This document shows positions 11,701 to 25,136 of a stretch of 64,000 nucleotides of DNA, one piece after another. The stretch spans positions 24,136,365-24,200,364 of the forward strand of contig JACDQD010000007.1 of the NCBI GenBank assembly GCA_019843655.1. The letters run 5' to 3'. The translations under genes were made by a program, and so were the position numbers. Numbering within the stretch: position 1 is the stretch's first letter; the number at the start of each line of letters is the position of its first letter. Source of the stretch: Lethocerus indicus. Taxonomy: Eukaryota; Arthropoda; Insecta; Hemiptera; Belostomatidae. The notes below the pieces were generated by a model. The model was not told the origin of the DNA. It saw only the letters and a list, made by a program, of their open reading frames with translations, and made no database searches.

Positions 11701-14700
11701 CCTCACGGCAATTACACAGAATTACAGGACAATTGCACGCCGACGTATAACAGTAAACAATAAGGATGTGGTGGTGTGATAAGGGGGTGGTGTTGATGAC
11801 AAGTGACGGAAAGGAGATTGGATATAGGAAATGGATGTTTCGAACAGTCGTGGACCCTCACAATCAAACAACGTAAGTTTGCTATAGACTGCATAGTCTG
11901 CGCTTATTGCAGGAGACCGGAGACATGGAAAAGCTAAGCAGAATACCCGAAAGTGGCTAGCAATGGTTTATGCGAATGTTTACAAATTTCTTTCATTTTT
12001 TTTAAATTTTATACTCTACGGTTCATCGAATAAGAATAGGACGCGTGCAGATATGCCGAATTTCCATTTTGTCCGGCCCAGAGGAGAGTGTCGGGAGGCA
12101 GAAATGGAGCGGGGCAGTGCATGGGAATGGGAAAACAAAGTGGGGGGCGGATAGTGGATAAAGGACAGAGGTAGAGAGAGCGGTATAAGGAGGAGAAGAA
12201 GGAGGAGAGAGCGCTATGCCGGGGGCTCTGCGGGCGGTCCCCCAGTCCCATTGTTCTGCCACCGGTCGTTCACTCGTGGCCCTATCATACAACTCCTTCT
12301 TACACCGCGGAGATACTCTCGACACAAAATCACGACCAATTAAAATCACATGTAACAACGCACGAGCCACTTCTGAAATGATTAAGTCGGCATTAATGAT
12401 TTTCTACAGTGTTTTGACGTAAGGATCCAATGACCAGAAGCACGGTGGAGTCCGATTCTGCAGACTCAAAAACTCCTAGGTGTTTAGGCCAATTTTGATT
12501 GAGGTATAGTCTGCCCCAAACTGCGAAAGGTCTACTCTAGTAATGCCCGGAGTGACGCGAGGACAGGGGGAAGGCTGGTGTACGCGGACCCTGTTCACAT
12601 TAACCCGACCCAGAGAACATACAGAACAATTACACAGGGCATTCATTAGCAGTGGGCGGCTACTGTCCACAAGATGGCGGTCCTGTCCCGGCCAAGGATT
12701 TATGAGTTAATAAGTTTGCGGGGGGGAATACTGAGAAGACAGGATTTGCGGGGCGGGCACCGACTATAAATATACCGAGAACTAAGCGCGTCAACTGAAA
12801 CCGGATGAAGGATATTAAGAAATTCGTCGCTCCAGTTGTACGGCGGGAAGCTGTCTGTAAATCGAGTACTATCGCCGGCCTGAATATTTTACGACACGCC
12901 CGTCTAGACTACTTTAGGCGAAGTGGCGGGCTCTGAGAAATTTTATACTCGGACGGGTATAACCCGAGACGGTTCGGTCGCGAAGGTTTATCGGAATTGT
13001 GGGCGTCGGTGTCGTTCATAAAGGCCGGGGCGTTGAGACAATGCAGACGCGGCGGGGGTAACGAACTCGCTCTCCGGCCTGTATGTGTGCGGCTGCTCGG
13101 CTGCCCAAATTAGCCGGCCGCCCCTCACTAGAAACCATACACGACGTATCGAATTATACGACATTAAGCCCCCACCTACCGGCCATTATAGAGACATGGC
13201 TCGGACTCTTTGTTTTTCGACGCGGTCAACTTCCATCCGATGGCCCCCGCTCTAGAAAATCACATCGGCCAAGATAAAATTACTCCATATCGCCAGTTGT
13301 GATTTATTTTTTCAGTTCATTCCCCCGACTGGGTTATCAGTGAAAGTTTCGCTGTCGGTACCGCCCGGCGACAGGTTCTTAAAAACCCGAACTAGCGAAT
13401 CTCAGTTGTGGACGCCAAGCCCGCACTGTACGGACCAAAAAACAAAGTTTCGTAAGAGACAATTACAGCTGTCTCCCATAGCGTACCATTTTCGAGAGAT
13501 TTACTGAGCCGAGCTGAAAACGCGTAACGAAAAACGCGAGTCACCTCCGGCCGTGGAACTGTAGAGGAGCGCGAGTGGTAATTGTCGGTGGAGCACTCCG
13601 TGCACGGCTAATCGAATCATAGCCCCCCTCCCCACTCCCTTGATAACTCGCCACTATGAACCATCTGTACACGGCAATTTATACTTAATTTTCCCGGCGC
13701 TGCTTTCTTTCCATCTTGTTTTTTCATGAAACGGACTGTAGCTACTACGACTACAGTTCGTGGACCCCGCGCACCGGCCTTAATTCAGCCTGGAATGAGA
13801 ACCAACTCAATTGCGCTCGAATGGAGCTCGCTAAGTACACTCAGAATCCGAGCGGGGGTTTGTACCTGAACAACTGAATACTGTAAAGTGCATTTACTAG
13901 TAGCAAGATGCCTATACATAATAACAATAGGTTGTGTAATGAGTCCGAGAGGAAAACAGTTTCGGCTTTACTACATCGATGGTTTTCGTCCGGAACTTAG
14001 AACTTACTTAACATTTCGTCCGACTGCTTCAAGTTTATGAAAATGTGATCACTATTACTAACAGGCGTAAAAATAAAGTTTAATAAGCGAACGGGGTATT
14101 TTTCATACAGGCGTGTCACTGAAGGTGACTTTATACCGAAGTCGTGCAGCGAACATATGTTCCCGGCCCGTATAAATATTTGGTTCTCGATGTTAAATTC
14201 TGGAGGCTGGAAACGGTTCATACTTTGTAAGAGAGGGGGCCATAGATTAGTGTAGGGCGAAGATAGGGGAGGGCCCGCATCTTCCTTCTCCTCTCAACGG
14301 CCGCCGCCGCCGCGGATCTCCGAGAGCGGACCGACACGCTAGGTTGATCCCCAGGATCGGCAGAATTTATGTTCGACTTCTGCCACGAAACAGATCGCAG
14401 ATTGTTCGGCGGGTACTGCATACATTTTGAGATATGCAAAATAGGAATGGAAAACCAAAAAACAAAAAGAGGAGGAAGAAGAAAGGGAGCCCAGCCTTCA
14501 GTTTTGCCTTCTTTTTCCACGGTTTTGAAACGTGCCCGCCTCACATCGCAAGGTGAACATCGCAAAACCCGGGGAACATAAGTATTTACTGCCGGGGACG
14601 TCTGTTTGAATACTCTGTAAACACTACAGCGGACGCTGACGGCATATTATTCAAATACGGGAAAATTTAATGGCCCAAAACACTCGTCTTTAGGCGTAAA

Positions 14701-15094
14701 GATATTAACTTAAGAATAATAACACAATTCTTGATTTTCAGGCCCACTCGCACATTATATCTTAAACACCATACTCGGCCCGCATACTAGGCCAGTTCAT
14801 ATATATAATAGCCATATATTACGAGCTCTCACTTATAGAACGGGGCTATTTCATTTTTCCGAGGGGAGATTCTTCACAAATAAGACGGCAAACAGAGCCT
14901 GCCCCAACCACAACAAGGTTCGCGCCACAAGTCACAAATCGGTGTCGACTTTCATACTTGAATAAAGTAGCCCCTTCCCCCGACGAAGTACAAACAGTCG
15001 GGACAACACGACTTCGCTCCGCGTAGCGAATTCTAGACCGGCTTTGGCGTTGGGCCAAAAGATGAATTGTAGCCCCGAGCGGAGATACGAAAAA
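8732..15094. other. Anonymous non-coding DNA
   Basis: No gene is recognised in this 6.4 kb. Open frames are all at or below about 115 codons and commonly overlap on both strands. An 8-C run lies at 10921-10928. The segment 12476-12720 has mixed composition and a reverse-strand frame with several Cys, but no motif I can name. GCC/GGC trinucleotide-rich sequence occurs at 14298-14316. Confidence 0.5.
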
Positions 15095-15113
15095 AGAGAG
15101 AGAGAGAGAGAGG
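15095..15113. repeat. (GA)n microsatellite
   Basis: A short GA tract of about 9 units preceded by an A run. It gives rise to an Arg-Glu repeat in the overlapping plus-strand frame at 15044-15400, which is not convincing as a gene. Confidence 0.9.
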
Positions 15114-18100
15114 GACGAAACTTATTTTTGTTTTTACCTCGACTATTTAAAATATGGACTCTGTTCGCACTCGCAAGTAAAGGTCAGGACGCTAGCTATA
15201 TTTTCGCTCCGACTTACGCGTCCTACTGGAGGCTTAAGTCGGATTTTCCTGACAGGAACGCGATTCGAACACTGCACCGGGTACACAAATACCTAACCCG
15301 CCCAATTAAACGAGCACGTTATAGAGTCTTCAACTCGGAGCTGGGAGTCACATTCGCGAACTCGGAGGGAAACGTAAATTCTCAGAGGGGGCAGTATTAA
15401 GGTAATATTAGACGGATACATTTTCTTATAAGACTTTCCCGAGATGGCGAAATCAACAGAAATAAACAAGGTTAAAAGAACTCAACATAAATCGGACCAG
15501 TAAGACGATGGACCAAATTCACGTTGAAGAGGAGTCTCAAATTAATAATATTTTCTCCAATTTAGTGCTATAGTATATTTTGCTGACATGATTATGTTCC
15601 TGTTGTGGAAAATATGCTGAAAATAAACAAGTAGGGCTGACTCTTCAATTGTACAATCCCATTTTACATTACAATATTGGACATCTTCATTAGAGTTTAA
15701 ACCTTCTAATTCAATAACATGATTAAGCCGTAAATGTACAGACGAACAGACTTTGGCCTTGAAAATTTAAATACACAAAATGGAATAGACGGAATAGGCC
15801 AAATATAATTTTATTCGGAGCCGTTAACGTTTCCATTTGGGCGGCCCAAAATCGACATTCTAACGTATGCTGGATATATGGGCAGGGACCATTATACGGC
15901 CGGCAGTCGGGCCTACATTTTTCAAAATTGGACACCATTAGGCGAGTTCTGAAGGATTGATTCTTCTGGACGAAGAAGGCAAACAAGCGGGAGACGACCG
16001 ATCCCAACCGAGGACTAAATTACAGAGTTTCGATCCGGCCGAAAAGCGATCCGCCCGAGATAAACCATCGTATCATTTATGAGACCTCCTCCAACCCGCA
16101 ATGCCTACGAACAATATTTTTAAGGTAGTAGGATAAGATTAATTCATTTTTTTACAGAGATAACGGCTTTATTCAAATCCCTAGAATAACCCACTGTGAT
16201 ATTAACATTTGGTCAGTCCAATTTTTTTTTGCGAGGGTATTTCTTTTGTGTTGACGAATAAGAAAACTAAGCTTCTAGCAGTAGTATACTTCCAGTAGTA
16301 GTTCAAAAGAGATACTAGTAGTACCTAGAAGTAGATTTATCGGATTCAGGGCTCCCTCCGCCGGTAGGAAAACCTCGAGCGAAAATGGCAAGAACGATAG
16401 GAAGAAAACTCATCTGTTCTTGCCCAGGGTGACCTTTCAAGCAGCAGTCCAACCGCCCCAGCGAGGAATTAGTCTGTTGTTCTTGGTAAAAGGACAAGGA
16501 ACCAGAAGAGACCTCGTTCTAGCAGTAGGGTCAGAACGCTCTTCGAGTCCGAGACGCTTCTACGTCAAGGATTCGCGGGCGGGGTGACGAGGATCGGAAC
16601 CGAGGAAAATTATCGATAACAAAGAATAAAACTTTAATTTTGAGGAACCAATCGTCAGACAGTTGAAGAGTAAAACTTTCACTGACGCCAACCAGACGAG
16701 AGAATGAACTATAAAAACCTAGAGTCCAAATCGGTAGGATTCATCTTGTGAAATGAGGCTAGTTCCTAGGCCGGCGGAGAACGTCCTTCGGTCGACGGAG
16801 TGGCCGTTCCAAACATCTGCTGGGAGCGTGTAAGAAAGTGGTCGGCTGGGATGAGGTAGACGGCGGGGAAAAGGGGGAGGAGGGCGCGTGGGCGTCATCG
16901 CCTCCCACGCCGCCCTGCCCAGGCTTCAACCCCTCCCGCTCTAAATTACACTTCAAAATTAAACACTGCACTTTATAAAAGTGGGTCCCCCACCACGACG
17001 GTCGCTCTTCGGGCGGCGATCGCAGCCGTTAATGGCGAAACGGCGCTGTTAACCCGCTGAAAATCGAGCCAGAAATAAATATCTCACAATGCATTTTCAA
17101 TACACTGTCCGGAAAGATTTCCTATCGCGACAGCCTGTCGCTAGAATGAAAAACTTACTCCAACACCGTTTCTTCAACTAATATACATTAGCGGTACAGA
17201 GTACATAAGTACGTTCCCAAGGAGTGTAGGAAAGAGAAAACCAAATGCCCTACAACGTTTATAGAGCCAAGAAATTCAGAACCCCCAGGCAAAAACACGC
17301 GATCCATTAAATGTATGTCATAAATAGGAATTCCGCTGTAGTTGACCCCCGAAGTGCAAGTCCCGTTTCACATTGACCCTTAAGCTACCCAAAACCAATA
17401 AGACTGTAAGAAACGCCCAACGATCAAAGAGAACATATTGGGTTTCCAACATCAGACAGGCCGATTATCGCTTTTTAATCGACTTTCTGGTTCTGGAGAA
17501 AGCAGCACCGGGTGGAGAGCGTTGGGATAGCAGACGCGGGCGTCTAACAGTTTCCGAATCCCGAGGCTGAGATAATGGGTCTAGAAGTGTGTAAATGAGA
17601 TTGCGGAGCTGCAGGCGTTATCATTACACCGACATTTAAAACTGAAGGGGTACTTCGGCGAAACAGTGGACGCGCCAATTACAGACGCCGAGCCCTCTAA
17701 TAAAACTAAATTAAATGCAAAAACAATTACCTAACACGACGCGAGCGACACATTAACCGACCGCATTTCTAGTTACCATGAGAACTAGTTGACCTCGGTG
17801 ATTCAAGCACACACAATGTCCACCCTTCTCGGTAATCTACATTTAATCCATTTTTCCCCCCGATTAATCTAATACTTCAGATGTTTTGCAACGATTATCG
17901 TGACATTAATCTACATTTATTTAATTGACCCGATGATTTTTAATTGGCCGATTAAAGGTTACCGAGCACCATTTTAATAATGTCACATATTTATGCTAAT
18001 AAGTGATCATACCTCAGACAGCTGAAAAATGCCACAGAATCTACAATTAATCAATAGGAATTTATATTAATGTTCATAAACGTGTGAATTTCTAAATTTA

Positions 18101-19601
18101 GAAATGATAATAGAAATATAAACTAAATGATAAGAACAGCTGTTATTAAATACATTTCAAAAAAAGGATCTAAATTTGGAAAAACAAAATAAATAGGATA
18201 CGGGAAATTAGGGATGTGGAAAATTACTCGCTAAACCGTGAAACGAATACAACGATTGACCAATTAGAATGATATTACAGAGTAATATGGACAAGAAATA
18301 AAGAACTGAACATTAAATTAACGCATTTGAAAAACTTCCTTATTCGCAGACTGAAAACCCCTTTGGACGCCATTCGAGTAGCACTGGTCTAAATTTCAAC
18401 TAGGAACAAAATGGGAACGAGGGAGCAAGAGAAAGCATTGAAAGATCATTTTATAATAAAACTACAGAACTACTAAAACAATCGTCTTTAAAGCATTAGT
18501 TTTTGATTTATAGACTCGATCATTTTTTTTTTAAACGAGCATTTTACGGGACAACCAAAGGAAGAACAACTTCCCGACTTTTATCGCCCGAAGAGGAACT
18601 TTCTGTCTTAAAAGGTTTCAGCGAACAAATGGTACTTCATGAAACTTGCAGGCTAGGCGGGAAGTTTTATTTGCTCGAGAAATGATTCCGGACAAAAGTT
18701 TTAACATTTTAAAAGGATAAAACGATCAAGTTGGTTCAATACTCTGCCAAAGTGCGTTTAATTTTGGCGGACCAATTTTAATAACAATTAAAAACAAAAT
18801 TAGCGCCCTTGAGGGGACGGTAGGGTGTGGGCGGTGGAGCAAGGGCGAGAAGCCGGATAAAAAAGGATTTGGCTCATTAGCGAGTGTCTGTAACAAATTT
18901 CGAGTCCCAGGGAAGAGCAAGCACACTTGTCATTAGCCCCTTTCACTGCTCCTTTTACACACCGGTCGCTGCCTCTTTCTCCTCGTTTCCTAAATAAAAG
19001 AGCATTTAATCAATGTCAGCCTGTGCTCCTCCTCTTAAATGGTGGGAGAGTTTTTAAGCACTTCACCGAGCCCAGCAGAGCTCGCCCCCGACGTAACTAA
19101 CTTCCTCCGACCCCAGCAAATTGTCCCGGTAAATTGCCAGAAAGTGATAAAAAAGGAGTTCGCTTCTTTCGAGAAAGAAAACCCAAAACTACGTTTAGGA
19201 CCTTCGCTGGAGTTTGTAGTTACTCCGCTCCGACTCCATAAGAAAAATAGCCCGGATTAAATTAAAAGGCCAACAAACTATACACTTTATATCCATTTAT
19301 ACCGTCTATATCCTTACGGTTACAGTTTAAATAAATTATTAAATACAAGTGCGATACTAATTTATCGATATTTTCGTTTCATCTATGTATAGGCACAAAC
19401 AAAATTGTTTACTACGTTTAAAATTGTCCAAGTAGTCAAACGTAGTGTAAAAGTATCCGATAAATGCATTAGACCCGACTTTACGGCCCATTAAAGTACA
19501 ATATACGACCAGCGAATCAATTCTATTCCTATCGGCCTACAAGTAGGAACTATACGGTTTCACCAAATAGACAATTTCAGTTGTGTACTTTATTTGTGTT
19601 C
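15114..19601. other. Anonymous non-coding DNA with an AGTAG-rich patch
   Basis: No gene is recognised. From 16273 to about 16336 the sequence is rich in AGTAG and CTAG (TTCTAGCAGTAG, CCAGTAGTAG, TACTAGTAGTACC), and the 12-mer TTCTAGCAGTAG recurs at 16517-16528. A small inverted repeat, GGCAAGAAC / GTTCTTGCC, lies near 16387 and 16416. About 17850-18530 is strongly A+T-rich. None of this matches a family I recognise. Confidence 0.5.
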
Positions 19602-19613
19602 AAATTATGCAGG
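19602..19613 (+). repeat. Target-site duplication, left copy (LINE at 19614)
   Basis: The 12-mer AAATTATGCAGG occurs here and again exactly at 19929-19940, directly after the terminal A run of the LINE fragment. An exact 12-bp repeat at both ends fixes the insertion boundaries. Confidence 0.88.
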
Positions 19614-19928
19614 TCCACCATCACCCTAATCCACTAGTCCAAACCCTACTATCTCCCGACATCTCAAACGTTCCTTACAGACGCCTGAAAAGGAAGTGGC
19701 CACGCGACCTAAATGATTAAATAAAATGTTTAAATAAATAAAATAAAAAAAAAAAAAAATAATAATAAATTAATTAATTAAATTAAAAGTAAAATAAATA
19801 AAAAAAATAATAAAAAAAGGAGGGAACTAGTGGGTTTCTCCTCTAATTGTTGACTATTATAGCTAGTGATTTCATAAATGTTGCTTGTTGTATAATTTTA
19901 CAGTAGTAACAATAACAGAGACAAAAAA
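19614..19928 (+). mobile_element. 5'-truncated jockey-clade LINE, 3' end copy A
   Basis: The insertion is about 315 bp and holds only the last codons of the reverse-transcriptase ORF plus the 3' untranslated region. From 19616 to the TAA at 19718-19720 one frame reads 34 residues, including HPNPLVQ and ending RRLKRKWPRDLND. The Arg/Lys-rich tail RRLKR followed by W-P-x-DL is characteristic of the carboxyl end of jockey-type LINE ORF2. Of the three LINE pieces here this one is the best preserved, with no stop or frameshift. The 3' part begins with an A/T-rich simple tract (about 19731-19828: AAATAAATAAAATAAA-like, then an A15 run) and finishes with about 100 bp of unique sequence and a terminal A run. 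It cannot move on its own, because the endonuclease and the reverse-transcriptase core are absent. Only its exact subfamily is uncertain. Confidence 0.85.
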
Positions 19929-19940
19929 AAATTATGCAGG

Positions 19941-22024
19941 ATTCATTGGACAATCTCCGGTACGATGAACCGTACAGAAGATACCACTCCGCGAGGTTAT
20001 AATTCGGGTCGGGCCGGAGGGAATAATGCAATTTCGTATTTCGGCGTTATCCTCCGAAAAGGTCGATTTCTCGTGAGAGAATCACGACGAAATAATGACG
20101 AAATTGTCTCCGAAGATTGCATAAATAAAGCGTTTCCCCGGGTGACAATGGCAGCAGACACATTGACCGAGATACACATTGACGCGAACGGCAGCCACTG
20201 CGCCCGCATTTCAGCCTATTAGTCATTAGAAAGGATCGCGGCGCCCCCACCAAGGCGAACACAGAGGCTGAACTTCCTCAGCCGCTCCCACCAAGAGCTT
20301 TCGCTTTTCCTTTCAGCCAACTTACTTTCTACACCCTGTTTGGGCAACTACCCTCCTACCGACTTACGTCGACGGCCTATCGAAATATAATCCCGTTTTG
20401 AGATTCTTTTAGGCGGTCATTTAGAACTAAATTCAAAGGCGAACATTTACGATGGACTTCACGAGACAAAGAAAGGCTGGTTCGAATAACTTTAAAATTA
20501 TATTCTACGCTAAGCAGGTGGGCACATACTATATACCGCAGATTTCGTGTTCCGGGCGGACCATAAAACCAGCTATTCCAAACTATAATATATATGTTTA
20601 GGCTAAGTTAGGTCAAGACATAGGGTGAGCCTCAGGGTATGTAGTAGATTACGTGTAGCATGCAGTAGCTCGTAAGGCTCTAGAAAAAAATTAAATACAA
20701 TTGAACGTGCTGAAAAATAATATTGGCATATTATTACTAATCAGCCTCGGGGGTTATATGTACCATTTAGCTACATTTAACCTCAGCCAAATAATAATGT
20801 ACTGTTTTTATTAAATAGATGCACACTGTAGCGGAAGTTCGAGACCCACACGTTTTCCAAGTTTAGGGAAACTTAGATGAACAGAGAAACACACGACTGC
20901 TGGCAATATGTTGGTCTATAATGTTCTAAAACATGTCCGGTCGGTTTGAATCATAACTGAGATATTCGACACGCGATGTAAAAGCAAATAAAACTTTTCT
21001 TCGTATTACAAACCACCGAAAAGACAGAAAGTTAAAAAAAAAGCGGACAGACAATTCTTCTACAATCAATTTCATAATGGTGGGCACCTACGGCGCTATT
21101 TGTGCTGGTGGCAAGCATTAGATAGCTGAGCGTCTCGGGAAAGGTAATAAGTTTTACTCGGCTATTACTTTCCTGAAGTACACACGCTATACTGGCGCAG
21201 GTTAATAACAGTTATTTTTACAGCGGTGAAAGTTACGGTGAATAGTGTTTCAAACTCTTTTAGACCATATATAACCGAGTTACCCAGGTAGTATGCTACG
21301 GGAGGTGTGTTATTGATCGAAATATTATTAATATTAGTGAACAGTAATTAGAAGTATCTAGTTTTTCTAGTATATTCTACGTATGGTATTTTTACCGAAC
21401 ACATAGTCCAGAATGCCTCAGAATTATGAAGGAAAAGGGAAATTAAAATCAGTTTTACCTATTTCATTCCTGTAAGTGTCAATATCCCGCCAATGAGCCG
21501 CTATAATTTTACGAATTCCCCGAAATTTTTATTTATACAAATGTACATAAAATGTAACCAGATTTCAGCGTGAAAATAATGTATTTAATTAACCTAAGTA
21601 GGATTTCATCCATTAATCATACCTATAGAGGTATGAACTAGGTATGAAGGTACTGCATCCGCATTATATTGGCTCTAGGTGTGTGTGTATAATATTCTGC
21701 TTTCCATGCTACAAATGAAACTTCTTTTTATTACAGTCGATCAAATGTCTAGGTTACATTTCTACACGACCGGGCCCATCAATGCAAACATCTGAAGCTG
21801 TCGAGCGGATGACGAAAAAGAAGAAAAAAAGCTTTTAGAGTAGCCTGTGGTGGCCCGCCCCGAGCCAGATAGAAGAAATCCGATACGGGAAAGTAATCCA
21901 GTGAACCGATTACTAGGAAAGCTTCTGTGTAATTGCTTCCAGTCCTAATTACGTGTCGGTCGGTCGAGATAAGATCGGTCCCACGTAAAAACTACTTGTT
22001 ACCAATTTCCGAGGCGGTTTGACG

Positions 22025-22026
<2 letters not shown>
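19941..22026. other. Anonymous non-coding DNA with a possible fold-back shard
   Basis: No gene is recognised. At 20536-20555 the sequence ATACCGCAGATTTCGTGTT differs by one base from the outer arm of the fold-back family (ATACCGTAGATTTCGTGTG), and CGGACCATAAAACCAG a few bases on loosely resembles its terminal CAGACCACAAAACAGG. This could be a heavily decayed copy. The remainder is A+T-rich with no recognised element. Confidence 0.4.

Positions 22027-22085
<59 letters not shown>
22027..22085. repeat. (TC)n microsatellite, longest in the window
   Basis: About 29 uninterrupted TC units, roughly 59 bp. Overlapping frames on both strands (Ser-Leu repeats on plus, Arg-Glu repeats on minus) are artefacts of this tract. 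It ends at CTTCGGCCGC. Confidence 0.97.
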
Positions 22086-22088
<3 letters not shown>

Positions 22089-24668
22089 GCCGCTCTGAGA
22101 TGACTTGCGGGCCTCCTCCTGCCCACTTCCAGGGGGCCCGGTACACTCCCAGAGAACCGGCGGAGGCTAATTTACCACCAGACCGCATACCGAGTCGGGA
22201 TTCAATACCGATTCCACGGGGCCCTGTGATTATCATCATACCTCCAATATTCAAAACGATACTCCCGCCACTTATGGGGTCCGGGGATCTCGGGGCTCCC
22301 GTACTTAGCCGGGGGGACCGGCCGTTTCATTGACCGAGATGACTTGCAGAACGCTTTGTGCGACTCGATAACCTCCACCGAGGGACGCGGTACGAGACAT
22401 TTACAAAAAAAATTATTATTAAGGTTAATGAAACTGTAGGTGGTAAATAATATAGTAAACTGGTTTAGCGTGATTGGCTGATTACAGTTTATACAGGAAT
22501 CGGTTTTCGGCTATAACGACACGATACATATTTCTGCCACTCCACTGAACATTCATTGTATCCATCGAATGCCATCACTAGATAAGAGTTAAAATGCAAA
22601 CCGAAAGTATCAACAAAAGTTTATGGTTAATTGATTAATGGAGGCTGTAAATGTAGGTACATGCCGCATGTGGAAACTGTTCGGTGTAAACTGTGACGGA
22701 TATTCAGACATAAAACCAAGATTTTGTCGTTGTATAATATCATAGCGAATTCAACATCGAAAGGAATTATACGAACCGCAAAACGAAAATTACACCGTTT
22801 AATGGATACTCAGTAAGTCAGTTCATGGCCTAAACTTTCGGCTGTAGGGGTCTCGTAACAAATACAAGTAAAGAAACTCCCCTCTGATGCCGGGGCTTAG
22901 TGGGGCGAAGTCCCTTAGGCACTTCTCGAGCAGCCGGGGTAACCGCGGGGACTGAGTACACAGAAAGGGAGCTTCTAAAAAACACTCGGGGATTTAAATT
23001 CCTCCACAAAAAACACCCTTTTATCCCTCTCTCTGTTTTTAGAACCCGCACTCAGTGCTTACCCTCTAGTCTTACATTGAACTTACCCTAGGCTTTCGAT
23101 GGACGGAAGACCTAAGTGTTATACAACCTCCTAGGTCCTAGAGTAGGGGTAGTGGAATTTTAGTAGCTATTACCTAAAAATATATTTGATTACGCGATAT
23201 TGCCACATCAAGTTGAAATGGAGGATATAATACAACGTTCTAATTCAAAATAGTTTATCGAATCCATTCTCCACGGAGAATACTGCCGTAGATAAGAAAA
23301 AGTATTAAATGAAAAATGAGCTGCATGAAATAGAAGACTGAAATATGGAAGACGATATTAATAGGGAATCTCATTATGAAACAAAAGGAAACTTTTTCTG
23401 CTTCAGATTTTGAAACGATTCCGTTTCCTTTCTGATAAAATAATGTCGGAGATTTTTAATGCTAAAGTGAGTTAAAAACCTTATTCGGGGTTCAATCGAA
23501 TCCAGGACTTATGTTCATTAGATTGGAAAAGCCCCGTTCGCAAAGGTAGGTTGTTGCAAAAGGCCGGAATATTTGTTGTATTTATTTACGTTTAATCAGC
23601 CTTCATTAACCACAAGAGTATCATTTGTACCCCAGCTGAGTTCAATTAACCGGAAGGTTCCACGACCTCTGTCTCAGAGTATTAAGTAACGCTGAATGGA
23701 CTCGCAAATATTTATAGAACTTTTCCTCAAGTCATACCGATATACATCTCGTATATAGATCCATTTATATTATCTTTCTCGAAAAATTATTTGTTCCGTG
23801 TCAGGATCGTTTAAGCCCCATGACTGCCATCGTTATTACCAGAGCGTGTAGAGACCAAAAATGAGGAGAATAAACAAGACGAAATATAATATTATAATAC
23901 TGAAAATACTGGATATATTACGATATGTAGAGGATAGAATTTAACAAGATAGTGGAAAATATGATGAGGCTTAAGGAATATTTGAATATGTTATGCCGTT
24001 TTGAGATTTCTATCCTTGCTCCGTACGTTTATCTTCATCGAGGGCGCGCCTAAATGCAAACTGTAATTCAATAGCGGGGACGCCCCCTCACACACACCTC
24101 TGGCCCAAACTGGTGAGTTATGGCGTACGTCGATTGGTCTCCTATTTAGCGGAGGATTTACCGAGTTTTGCATCGTCGTTGGGGGTGCGAGGGGAGATGT
24201 AAAATGCATGAGAACGGGCCGGGTGAGAGTTATGTCCCGCGGTGGTCTCCTCCTGCGACTTCCTCTGAATTAATTCCCCCCCACACGGGACCAGGGTCGG
24301 ACAGATAAACCTTGTCCGGGGCCCCTCGCAGCCTCCTGAATTTCAATTCGGACCCTTCCAGACGCCTTTCCAGCACTTCCAGGCTAGCATTCCTCGGCCG
24401 CCCGGTAATAGGTTTCCTACCCGCCCCCGCTTTTGTTTTACAATGCCCGACTTTCAACCTCGGGGAAGGCAAAGACGGAGGGGTTTCGGTTCTCGATCGG
24501 TCCGTTTCGAACAGTTCCAGGATTTGCTGTGATGGAAAAGTTATGAATTTCTGTAGTTTTTGCCATCATAAGTAGGCACATGGAAAATGGTCTAGGACAA
24601 AGCAGCGAGAAGAGACACGTGAAGAATCCAGGAAACAGTATTCGTCCGGTGAAAGTTTCGCTCTCAAA
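22086..24668. other. Anonymous non-coding DNA
   Basis: No gene is recognised. The stretch 22086-22340 is G+C-rich and lacks stops in one plus frame. At 22416-22434 the 19-mer TTATTAAGGTTAATGAAAC shares its last 17 bases with 40357-40373, which is the far end of the repeat joined to a fold-back element there, so a small shard of that family may lie here. About 23100-24000 is A+T-rich. Confidence 0.45.
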
Positions 24669-25136
24669 CTACCCGGCGGCTGTTTCTTCATCACTAAGGT
24701 ACGAACTAAAGCGGTATAGAATTGAAAATGAAGGCGCGCGGCGGCTTTTGTCTCCTAAATACCGAGGTTTGAACACGCACGGGGACTTAGGGCGAGCTTT
24801 GCCGGGCCCGTCGTCTGCTCTTCCCCGGGTGTAATCGTCGGGGAGGTCGTGACGTCGGCCTCTCACCCTCCATTCAACGCCGGGCCCCGGTCCGCGCTCC
24901 GACTTTCTACCGCGCGGCCCGTTACGTAAACGGGACGCGGGCTCGGCTCGAACTCGGCCGAAACTGAAATCTATAACATAATACACGCCGGGCCGGTAAT
25001 GTATTTTCTCTGTCCCGGATAAGAGGGACGACGTCTGAACGGCGGCTGCGGGACACGTGTCGCGGACACTCAGCCATCGACCCTGCCCTCCCACTAACCC
25101 GCTCCGGCTACGTTTGTCCCCCCCCGCCGAAACCAT
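24669..25136. other. G+C- and CpG-rich patch with an unassigned 155-codon reverse frame
   Basis: About 24720-25135 has many CpG dinucleotides (for example CGCGCGG, ACCGCGCGGCCCG, GGGACGCGGGC) and contrasts with its A+T-rich surroundings. One reverse-strand frame stays open for 155 codons, but its translation is Arg/Gly/Pro-rich, as expected from composition, and shows no domain. A CpG-rich promoter or exon of an undetected gene is possible; chance openness in G+C-rich DNA is more likely. Confidence 0.35.

Noticed and set aside
17509..17570. GTTTCCGAATCCC with upstream ATAGCAGACGCGGG, faintly tRNA-like
   Set aside because: Arms do not pair as a cloverleaf and the B-box has an insertion.
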